Origin: Clostridium sp. AF37-5
Lineage (GTDB): Bacteria; Bacillota; Clostridia; Lachnospirales; Lachnospiraceae
Direction of reading: 5' to 3'
Assembly (NCBI RefSeq): GCF_003477605.1
Contig: NZ_QUDR01000009.1
Location: 46,731-110,730 of the forward strand
DNA: 64,000 nucleotides
Below, in pieces: positions 15,091 through 22,561 of the stretch; the first letter of the stretch is position 1, and the number at the start of each line of letters is the position of its first letter. The position numbers and the translations under genes were made by a program. Below the pieces are notes generated by a model. It had not been told where the DNA came from, searched no databases, and saw only the letters and a program-made list of their open reading frames with translations.

Positions 15091-17825
15091 CAAAGGAAAT
15101 GTGGCAGTTAGCCAGAATGCATGAACTCAAAGACTTTGGAGAAAGACTTTCGCATTATGAAAATGATGAAATGCTCATTGATGAGGTGGATGAGGGATTC
15201 TGTAATATGATGGGTTATACGCAGTCGGAACTTATGATACGCAGCTGTGGTAAAGTGGGAGATTTGATTTATCCACCGGATTATGAGGAAATTCGTTATC
15301 AGATTCGAAAAAATCTGAAACAGAGCGGCAGTTACACGTGCCGTTACCGCATGAGAAAGAAAGACGGTTCACTTATCTGGGTGTGGGAAAACGGACGCTA
15401 TGAAAAAGATGATACCGGAAGAAAAAATATCCGTTCTTTAGTCGTTGATGTTTCACGCGAAGAAAAAACGATGAGGGAAAGAGACACGACCTATGATAAC
15501 ATTCCGGGTGGTGTGATGACCGTTCTTGTTACCGATACGAATTTCTACATTATGGAGGCAAATCACCAGTATTTTACAATGGTGGGAACAACGAGGGAGC
15601 AGTACCTTGGCAGTTCCGGTATTTATACGTATCCGCAGGATTTGCCGGGGCTTCGCAGCCACATCATTGAGCAGGCAAGAAAACAGGAACCGCTTGATTA
15701 CGATTTTCGTACCAGGCATCCTCGTTATCAGGATACAAGATGGTACCGGATGGTCGGCAGATATTATCAGGAAACCGAAGAGGGATGCGAGTATTTATGT
15801 ACGCTTTTGGATGTCACGGAACAGAAACGTACGATGTACCGCTTAGAGCGGGAAAAAGAGCGTTATATGATTGCTTCGGGGATTAATGCCCACTTTCTGT
15901 TTGAATACGATGTAAAGGAAAAACAGATGCAGTTTTATGAAGATTCCGAACATATGACATTTTCTTTATGCGTGGAAAAACAGTGTAAGGGAACGCTGAA
16001 TGAAATTATGTATGATTCCGGTCTTTTGTACCCGGAGGATAAGGGTGTTTTTGACTTTTTATATACGGATGAAATTTCGGCATCCTCACAGATTCGTTTT
16101 TTAACAAAGGAGAATTCTACCGGCAAAGAGAGTTATCAGTGGTATGAATTTGCAGTCACGAAAGTATTGGAAAAGGGTCAGGTTGTTCGCTTGGTTGGCA
16201 GTATGAAAAATATTGAGGAACAGAAAAAACAGGAGGAAGAGCGGCTCGAATTACAGAATATTTATCAAAAACAGGCAGATAAAATTTATGAAATCGTAAT
16301 CAAAGTTTCTCTGCGTGACCACACAATGAAGGGATATTTTACCGGAGAGGAAGCTTTTGAAGACATTTACCCGTTTACCATGTTTGAAGATTTTGTGGAA
16401 AAAACGGCAACTCATTACGTGCACCCGGAGGATAAGGCGCGTTTTTATACGGTATTTGATTTGGATAACATGAAAGACGTGCTGGAGTCAAGTTCGATTG
16501 AGGAAGTTTTATTTTTCCGCATTAATAAACCGGGTGGGGATTATCGATACAAATGTTTCCGCTACAGCTATCTGGGAAGTGACACGGATACAATTATTGT
16601 TGAAGCACAGGATATGCATGAATTGAGACTGATTCAGTTAAAAGAGGAAGAATCAAACCGCAGATTGATGGCGACAGCGTTAAAAGAAGCAAAGGATATG
16701 GTGGAGATGAGAAGAAATTTTCTGGCTATTTTAACAAGAGAAGTAATGGCGCCGGTTCAATATGTAAGCGCGGAACTTTATAAGCAGGAGAATCTGCAAG
16801 AGCGAATTGGAGAAATCCGCACGGCCGCTCAGTATGTACTCGAAGTTATTGAGAGTATGTCAGAATACGAAATAATTGAACAGGGGAAAATGGTGATTGA
16901 AAACAATTCTTTCTCTCTGGCAAAACTTGTAAATGGAGTGGTTACTGACTGGAAAGAGAGAATGAACCGGGCAAAACTAACGCTAGAGGCAAACTTTGAT
17001 TTGGATGGAGAACTGTGTTTTGGAGATGAAAAGCGTATTCTCGAAATTTTTAACCACATTCTTGGAAACTGCCTGCTAAATTCAGAGGAATCTTCTACTG
17101 TGCGTGTATTCGGAACAGTGGAAAAAAGAGGGGACGACCAGTTTTTATTATCTGTTATGTTTGAGGACTGGGGACTGCCAATTGATGAGTCTTCATTTGG
17201 CAGAAACTATCTTTTGGATCATGTAAACACCAGAATGGACTGGAAGCGAAAAGAGGGTATTTACTGTACAACATTCTCATTGGTGGTTGCCAGACGCTTA
17301 TCGGAATTTCTCGGTGGAAGATTGGAATTAAGCCGTCGAGGAGGAAATGTGAATGTGATGAAATTGGAACTTCCGTTAAAGAAGAGCTGGAAAGATAAGA
17401 TTACGCAGTTAGAGCTAAAACCGGAACTTTTCCCAAATGATGTATCATTGAAAGGCTATAAAATTCTGGTTATTGAGTCGCAGAATGAGGAATCTGATAT
17501 GATGGGGGTACGGTTTCGTGTCTGTGGAGCACAGGTGGATGTTGCTTATTCTGCAAAAGAAGGGTTGGAATTATGGGAGAGTTATGTGGCAGAGCCATTT
17601 GATGTTGTTGTGGTGGATGGATATTCATTAGCAATTGATTATGAAGATTTTGCACTGGAATTTCGCAGCCGTGAACGGGCAAAAAAAGTTCCTTTGTTTG
17701 TATTGGTGGATGAAATCCACCAAAAAAGCATTGAATCCAGTATACAAATAGGAATCAATGCTTTTTTGGAGAAACCACTACAGATGAAGCGCTTTTTACA
17801 ACTTTTAGAATCTTTTTACCGCTGA
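15087..17825 (+). CDS. Multi-PAS hybrid sensor, degenerate histidine kinase with receiver
   Basis: 912 residues and no membrane segment. Order: three to four PAS folds (about 20-130, 138-250, 260-380, 395-515), a HisKA-like helical hairpin (about 545-600), a HATPase_c domain (about 620-755) and a receiver (about 785-910). The HisKA motif reads NFLAILTREVMAP where FLANMSHEIRTP is expected, so Arg551 replaces the phosphorylated His. The ATPase G1 box is DWGLP instead of DxGxG. The receiver keeps the phospho-Asp (VVVDGY) and Lys (LEKPL) but its acidic pair is ES. It is probably not an active kinase and may act as a scaffold or ligand sensor. The stop overlaps the convergent GGDEF gene by 10 bases. 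Confidence 0.85.
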   Translation: MTKEMWQLARMHELKDFGERLSHYENDEMLIDEVDEGFCNMMGYTQSELMIRSCGKVGDLIYPPDYEEIRYQIRKNLKQSGSYTCRYRMRKKDGSLIWVWENGRYEKDDTGRKNIRSLVVDVSREEKTMRERDTTYDNIPGGVMTVLVTDTNFYIMEANHQYFTMVGTTREQYLGSSGIYTYPQDLPGLRSHIIEQARKQEPLDYDFRTRHPRYQDTRWYRMVGRYYQETEEGCEYLCTLLDVTEQKRTMYRLEREKERYMIASGINAHFLFEYDVKEKQMQFYEDSEHMTFSLCVEKQCKGTLNEIMYDSGLLYPEDKGVFDFLYTDEISASSQIRFLTKENSTGKESYQWYEFAVTKVLEKGQVVRLVGSMKNIEEQKKQEEERLELQNIYQKQADKIYEIVIKVSLRDHTMKGYFTGEEAFEDIYPFTMFEDFVEKTATHYVHPEDKARFYTVFDLDNMKDVLESSSIEEVLFFRINKPGGDYRYKCFRYSYLGSDTDTIIVEAQDMHELRLIQLKEEESNRRLMATALKEAKDMVEMRRNFLAILTREVMAPVQYVSAELYKQENLQERIGEIRTAAQYVLEVIESMSEYEIIEQGKMVIENNSFSLAKLVNGVVTDWKERMNRAKLTLEANFDLDGELCFGDEKRILEIFNHILGNCLLNSEESSTVRVFGTVEKRGDDQFLLSVMFEDWGLPIDESSFGRNYLLDHVNTRMDWKRKEGIYCTTFSLVVARRLSEFLGGRLELSRRGGNVNVMKLELPLKKSWKDKITQLELKPELFPNDVSLKGYKILVIESQNEESDMMGVRFRVCGAQVDVAYSAKEGLELWESYVAEPFDVVVVDGYSLAIDYEDFALEFRSRERAKKVPLFVLVDEIHQKSIESSIQIGINAFLEKPLQMKRFLQLLESFYR

Positions 17826-19720
17826 CTTAGGTTACCATACTTTTCCTTACGTTTTCGCTTGTTTTGATAGAGTAAATCGTCGCTGGCTTTCATGTACTGC
17901 TCTCGCGATATGGAAAGTGACGGGTCGGAGATGGTATATCCGAAACTGGCGTTGACGCAGTATGGAAGGCTGCTGTCAGCGTTAAAATCTTTTAAGTACT
18001 GTAAGAAGTTTTCGGTATACTGTTTTGCCTTCTCTTCGCTGTAGTCATAACCGAATACAGCGAATTCATCGCCACCGATGCGGGCACAGATTTCACACCC
18101 GGAGCAGGCTTGACGCATTGCATCGGCAATTGTCTGAAGTGCTAAATCTCCATGAGAATGTCCATAAACATCGTTAATGTATTTCAGGTTATCCATGTCG
18201 ATACTCAGTGTCATCGTCTTTATGTTGTGTTTCTTTGCTTCTGCAAATTCTTCTTCCGAGAACTGCTCAAAACCGCGGCGGTTATATAATTTTGTAAGAA
18301 AATCTTCGTGGTAGAGCATATTTAATTTTTCCAATAGTGCCTGATTTTTTGCACGAATTCGCGAGTTTTCCAATGTATTTCCGATAAGGGAAAGCCAGGA
18401 GTGAAATAATGTATCTTGTGCTTCCTCACCGTTTGAGGTTGCTGCTACATAGCCAAAATTATACTCCAAATAATGAATCGGGAAGAAAAATACTGCCATT
18501 GGTTCCTCGCGGATAGCTTCCGGCGGCAGTAATTTTTTCGTCTCAAAACTTGAGGTGGCAATTGGATTTAAATCTCTTAAACTGTAAATCGAATGGGAGC
18601 GTTTTGCAAAACCGGGTGCTTTTTTCTTTACCTGTGGATAGGCACCATTGCCGTGGATGCCAAGACACAGGTAGAAATCGCGGGTAATGCCGGGGGCATC
18701 CTCTAATCGGAGATAATCACCGATATCCTCTGCGGATGTTATATTTTCCAGCGAAATGGAAACGAATGTATTATGCGCATTTTGGTTAATCAGCTGTTCC
18801 ATTAATTCCACTTCATACATACGGGAAAGACTTAAATCTTTCATCGTGGAGGATTCACAGCCGCAGGAGTTGCGGATGATGATTTTTGTAGGAACAAACG
18901 TGCAGGCAGGAGCTTCTTTCCCATTTAATAAGGTATCAATCGTTTCCATTGCTTTTTTTGCCATATCAGAGACTGAGACATAACAGGTGGTTAGCGGTGG
19001 TACATTTGCACGCGCATCCCGTACATCATCAAAACCGGAAATGGCGATATCCTGTGGCACTGAATAACCCTGTAATGTAAGTTCTTTACAAAGAGAGAGT
19101 GCCATGTAGTCGTTGGCGCAGACAATTGCCTGAGGGCGGTTTGTTAAATTCATAAAGTGGTTTGCTGCATCAGCGGCACAATTTTTCCAAAAGTCACCTT
19201 CGAAAATGTATTCTTCCGGACAGTCAAGTCCTAACTCAGCCATTGCCTCTTTATATTTTTCTAAGCGGAAAATTGCATCCGGATGGTTGTATGGTCCGGA
19301 CATAAAGGCAATGCGGTCAAAGTGATGAACATCATGAAAGTGGCGTACAAAAGCAGGAATTGCATCTGTGTCTTCTGCTAATATGTTGTAACAGCCATTT
19401 ACCTTTTTGCGTATGCTGATAATGGGTGCCTGACAGCGTTCTGTGACAAGTTTCCACAGTTCCTCGACAGCTTCATTGCTGTTAAATGTGTCATGGCAGA
19501 CAATTAGGGCGTCGAGCTGTTCATACGGAATCAGATGGAGAATGTTATATTCACCTGCTGCATTTTTTGTATCGCTGCCGTAGATGGTAAAAGCAGAGAA
19601 AGTAAGCAGATTGTAGCCGCGCTTAGAAGCGGTTTTTGATAACGTATGTACCAACTGCTGCTGATAGTAGCCGGTTATATCAAATAAAATAATACCGATG
19701 GTTTTTCGTCCGTTTAACAT
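17816..19720 (-). CDS. LacI-type sugar-sensor domain fused to GGDEF diguanylate cyclase
   Basis: 634 residues. Residues about 5-275 are a periplasmic-binding-protein-like (LacI/GalR effector) domain: RKTIGIILFDITGYY at the start, ICANDYMALSLCKEL and DIAISGFDDVRDA later. There is no helix-turn-helix and no signal peptide, so the sensor is cytoplasmic. A linker region (about 290-455) resembles a GAF-like fold. The GGDEF domain (about 465-630) has intact RIGGDEFAVFG and YNRRGFEQ. No RxxD inhibitory site precedes GGDEF (SGCE instead). The likely role is to make c-di-GMP in response to a small sugar-like ligand. The membrane protein gene 12 bases upstream is probably cotranscribed. Confidence 0.88.
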   Translation of the reverse strand: MLNGRKTIGIILFDITGYYQQQLVHTLSKTASKRGYNLLTFSAFTIYGSDTKNAAGEYNILHLIPYEQLDALIVCHDTFNSNEAVEELWKLVTERCQAPIISIRKKVNGCYNILAEDTDAIPAFVRHFHDVHHFDRIAFMSGPYNHPDAIFRLEKYKEAMAELGLDCPEEYIFEGDFWKNCAADAANHFMNLTNRPQAIVCANDYMALSLCKELTLQGYSVPQDIAISGFDDVRDARANVPPLTTCYVSVSDMAKKAMETIDTLLNGKEAPACTFVPTKIIIRNSCGCESSTMKDLSLSRMYEVELMEQLINQNAHNTFVSISLENITSAEDIGDYLRLEDAPGITRDFYLCLGIHGNGAYPQVKKKAPGFAKRSHSIYSLRDLNPIATSSFETKKLLPPEAIREEPMAVFFFPIHYLEYNFGYVAATSNGEEAQDTLFHSWLSLIGNTLENSRIRAKNQALLEKLNMLYHEDFLTKLYNRRGFEQFSEEEFAEAKKHNIKTMTLSIDMDNLKYINDVYGHSHGDLALQTIADAMRQACSGCEICARIGGDEFAVFGYDYSEEKAKQYTENFLQYLKDFNADSSLPYCVNASFGYTISDPSLSISREQYMKASDDLLYQNKRKRKEKYGNLSQR

Positions 19721-19732
19721 AAGTCCTCCAAT

Positions 19733-20494
19733 CTACGCTGTTTGTTTTAATTCATCCGAATAAAGGTAATGAATGAGTTGTTTGACATAATTTTTTCCTT
19801 CATCGGTTGCGTTCGTAATTACATAAAGAACAGGTTCTTCTGTAATTGGTGTTCTGCCGGTGAAAAGTGTCCGGTATTTTTTACAGTCTTTCAAAGAAAT
19901 ACCAATCACTTTATCAGCCTCATTTTTTTTGGTGACAAGATAAGGTTTTAAGGCCTTTTTTTCTTTTTCGCTTAAAAAATCATTGAGATTCATAATAAAT
20001 CCATTTTTTAAGTAAATATTTTCTACATCTTCATAAGAAGCAATCATACAGTCTAATGAATTTGCCACCAGACGGCTGCTGATTTCCGATAAATCGCTGC
20101 CCGTGTCGGCTCCCATCTCTCTGGCAACATCCGAGCGGGTATAATACATATAAAAAGAAGCACGGTTCTTTTTATAATCCATCTTCATAGAGTCGGTAAA
20201 TCGGTCACTGAATTCTGTCAGGGTGCTGTCGGTAATCGACTCATTCAGAATCGCACACCGCATATAAATATGAGACTTGTTGATAAAATCAACCCATACG
20301 ATGTAAAAAACAACACCGGCTACAGCAAGTATAACGAGCAGTTTGGGAAGATAATAAGTTCTGAAAAAGTCCCGTTTTTGCTTTCCTGTCATATTCTTTA
20401 TACGTTCTTTGTCCGATAAATCATCCTGTCTTTTCTGGTAAATGGATGCCTCTTCGGTCAAAGATGTCTTTTTTCCTTTGGTATTTAAAGCCAT
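19733..20494 (-). CDS. Single-pass membrane protein of unknown function
   Basis: 253 residues. A charged cytoplasmic N-terminus of about 50 residues (KQKRDFFRTYYLPKL) precedes one membrane helix (LLVILAVAGVVFYIVWV). About 185 residues then face outside, with a pattern (SLDCMIASYEDVENIYLKNG, FLSEKEKKALKPYL) that loosely recalls a substrate-binding fold. I do not recognise the family. It lies 12 bases ahead of the PBP-GGDEF gene in the same direction, so the two may work together in a c-di-GMP signalling pathway; that is inference from context. Confidence 0.7.
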   Translation of the reverse strand: MALNTKGKKTSLTEEASIYQKRQDDLSDKERIKNMTGKQKRDFFRTYYLPKLLVILAVAGVVFYIVWVDFINKSHIYMRCAILNESITDSTLTEFSDRFTDSMKMDYKKNRASFYMYYTRSDVAREMGADTGSDLSEISSRLVANSLDCMIASYEDVENIYLKNGFIMNLNDFLSEKEKKALKPYLVTKKNEADKVIGISLKDCKKYRTLFTGRTPITEEPVLYVITNATDEGKNYVKQLIHYLYSDELKQTA

Positions 20495-20640
20495 TTATAA
20501 TCAGCCTTTCTTATTTTGATAAACATAATCAATTATAGCACAGAAATGTGTGCAAGAAAAGGATTGTTGTTTAATTATTGAAAAAAGTTGCATTTTTACG
20601 AATGGTATTTGTTGGAAATGCACAAAATGTAAAAAAGGTA

Positions 20641-20669
20641 TTGACATTTAGAAAACCGCGTTTTATAAT
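20641..20669 (+). promoter_or_regulatory. Consensus SigA promoter of the amt gene
   Basis: TTGACA (20641-20646), 17 bases, TATAAT (20664-20669): an exact consensus on both boxes, the strongest in the window. With such a promoter, control is expected after initiation, which fits the attenuator that follows. Confidence 0.88.
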
Positions 20670-20682
20670 TGCAGACATAAAT

Positions 20683-20725
20683 GACGAAGGCGTCAGAAAC
20701 GAGAATTTGTTTCTGGCGCTTTTTC
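20683..20725 (+). promoter_or_regulatory. Transcription attenuator in the amt leader (ANTAR-type candidate)
   Basis: A small hairpin, GACG-AAGG-CGTC (20683-20694), overlaps and competes with a terminator: GCGTCAGAAAC (20690-20700) pairs with GTTTCTGGCGC (20709-20719), followed by TTTTT. Only one can form. This is the layout of antiterminator RNAs bound by ANTAR-domain response regulators, which are known to control nitrogen genes in Clostridia. The ANTAR assignment is inference; the mutually exclusive structures are seen. Confidence 0.7.
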
Positions 20726-20767
20726 TATTGCAGGGGAATACGTCATGAAAGAAAAGGAGGAATTAGT

Positions 20768-22531
20768 ATGGATGTAATGAAAGCAGTTGAATCGCTTCAG
20801 AGCGATTTGTGGGGCGTATGGTTCTTGATTGGCGCCGCACTGGTATTCTGGATGCAGGCAGGTTTTGCTATGGTAGAGGGTGGTTTTACCAGAGCCAAAA
20901 ATGCCGGTAACATCATTATGAAAAACCTCATGGATTTCTGTATCGGAACTGTGATGTTTATGTTGATTGGTTTTTCATTGTTACTTGGTGAAGATTATCT
21001 TGGATTTATTGGTAAACCGGGATTTGACTTGTTTACGAACTTTGCAAATTTCAATTTTTCAACGTTTGTATTTAACCTTGTGTTCTGTGCAACAACGGCA
21101 ACAATCGTTTCCGGAGCAATGGCAGAGAGAACTAAGTTCTTGTCCTATTGTGTATACTCAGCAGTGATTTCAGCATTGATTTATCCGATTGAAGCCCACT
21201 GGATTTGGGGCGGCGGCTGGTTAGCAAATCTTGGATTCCATGATTATGCCGGTTCTTGTGCTATTCATATGGTAGGTGGTATCTGTGCTTTAATTGGTGC
21301 CGCATTCTTAGGACCTCGTATTGGTAAGTTTAAGAAAGATAAGAGCGGTAAAGTGATAAAGGTAAATGCGATTCCTGGTCATAACTTAACAATTGGTGCA
21401 CTTGGTGTATTCATCTTATGGCTTGGCTGGTATGGATTTAACGGTGCTGCTGCAACAGATTTGAAAACGCTTGGTTCAATTTTCCTGACAACAACAGTCG
21501 CACCTGCTGTGGCAACCGTTGTATGTATGATTTTTACATGGATTAAATATGGCAAACCGGATGTTTCGATGTGTTTGAATGCATCTCTTGCAGGTTTGGT
21601 AGCAATCACAGCTCCTTGTGATGTAACCGATGCACTCGGTGCAGCTATTATCGGTGCGGTAGCCGGTGTGCTGGTTGTCTTTGGTGTATGGCTTTGTGAC
21701 CATGTGCTTCGTGTGGATGACCCGGTTGGTGCGGTAGCCGTACATATGATGAATGGTATCTGGGGAACTTTCGCAGTTGGTTTGTTTGCTACTTCATCCG
21801 CACCGGGATTTAAAATAGCGGGAATTAAAGAAGGTTTGTTCTACGGTGGTGGATTTAACCAGTTAGGACTTCAGATTTTAGGTATTCTTACGGTTGGTGC
21901 ATGGGCTGTTGTATTGATTACACTTACATTCCTTGCAATCCGTGCAACCATTGGTCTTCGTGTAAAACCGGAGGAAGAAATCGAAGGTCTGGATGCAACC
22001 GAACATGGTTTACCAAGTGCTTACGCAGACTTTATGCCGGCTGGTAACCGCTTCTATGCTGCATCACCGGCAGGAGCAAAGACAATGATGGGCGATGTCC
22101 CGATGGAAGCCGCTGTACCGGTAGCAGAGGTTCCTGCTCCGACTCTCAAGAAGAAGAAAGAGGTAGCCGAAGGTGCAGTGAAGATGAGCAAGATTTCCAT
22201 TATCTGCCGTCAGAGCAAGTTCGAAGATTTGAAGGAAGCACTGAATGCGATTGGCGTCAGCGGTATTACCGTAACTTCTGTATTAGGCTGTGGTACTCAG
22301 AAAGGTACAGCAGAGTATTATCGTGGTGTACCGGTTGAATTTACGTTGCTGCCGAAGACGAAAGTTGAGGTTGTCGTAAGTGCCGTGCCGGTAGAAAAAG
22401 TTGTAGATGCTGCTAAAGAGGCACTCTACACCGGTCACATTGGCGATGGTAAAATCTTCGTATACAATGTCGAAGAAGTTGTCAAAGTCAGAACCGGTGA
22501 GAGCGGGTTTGATGCTTTACAGGACGATTAA
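20768..22531 (+). CDS. amt: Ammonium transporter fused to a PII signalling domain
   Basis: 587 residues from ATG 20768 with AAAGGAGG. Residues about 1-425 are an eleven-helix Amt channel: AGFAMVEGGFTRAKN, GWYGFNGAA and VHMMNGIWGTF with the pore histidines. A linker rich in Ala, Pro and Lys (about 440-465) leads to a PII/GlnK domain (about 467-580). The PII T-loop is GTAEYYRGVPVEFTLLPK. The Tyr that is uridylylated in enterobacteria (Tyr51) is Val here, so control is probably by ATP/ADP and 2-oxoglutarate binding. The fusion places the channel plug on the transporter itself. Regulation also acts at the attenuator in the leader. Confidence 0.95.
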   Translation: MDVMKAVESLQSDLWGVWFLIGAALVFWMQAGFAMVEGGFTRAKNAGNIIMKNLMDFCIGTVMFMLIGFSLLLGEDYLGFIGKPGFDLFTNFANFNFSTFVFNLVFCATTATIVSGAMAERTKFLSYCVYSAVISALIYPIEAHWIWGGGWLANLGFHDYAGSCAIHMVGGICALIGAAFLGPRIGKFKKDKSGKVIKVNAIPGHNLTIGALGVFILWLGWYGFNGAAATDLKTLGSIFLTTTVAPAVATVVCMIFTWIKYGKPDVSMCLNASLAGLVAITAPCDVTDALGAAIIGAVAGVLVVFGVWLCDHVLRVDDPVGAVAVHMMNGIWGTFAVGLFATSSAPGFKIAGIKEGLFYGGGFNQLGLQILGILTVGAWAVVLITLTFLAIRATIGLRVKPEEEIEGLDATEHGLPSAYADFMPAGNRFYAASPAGAKTMMGDVPMEAAVPVAEVPAPTLKKKKEVAEGAVKMSKISIICRQSKFEDLKEALNAIGVSGITVTSVLGCGTQKGTAEYYRGVPVEFTLLPKTKVEVVVSAVPVEKVVDAAKEALYTGHIGDGKIFVYNVEEVVKVRTGESGFDALQDD

Positions 22532-22561
22532 TAAAAGTAAAACGATTACACTCCTAAATGA

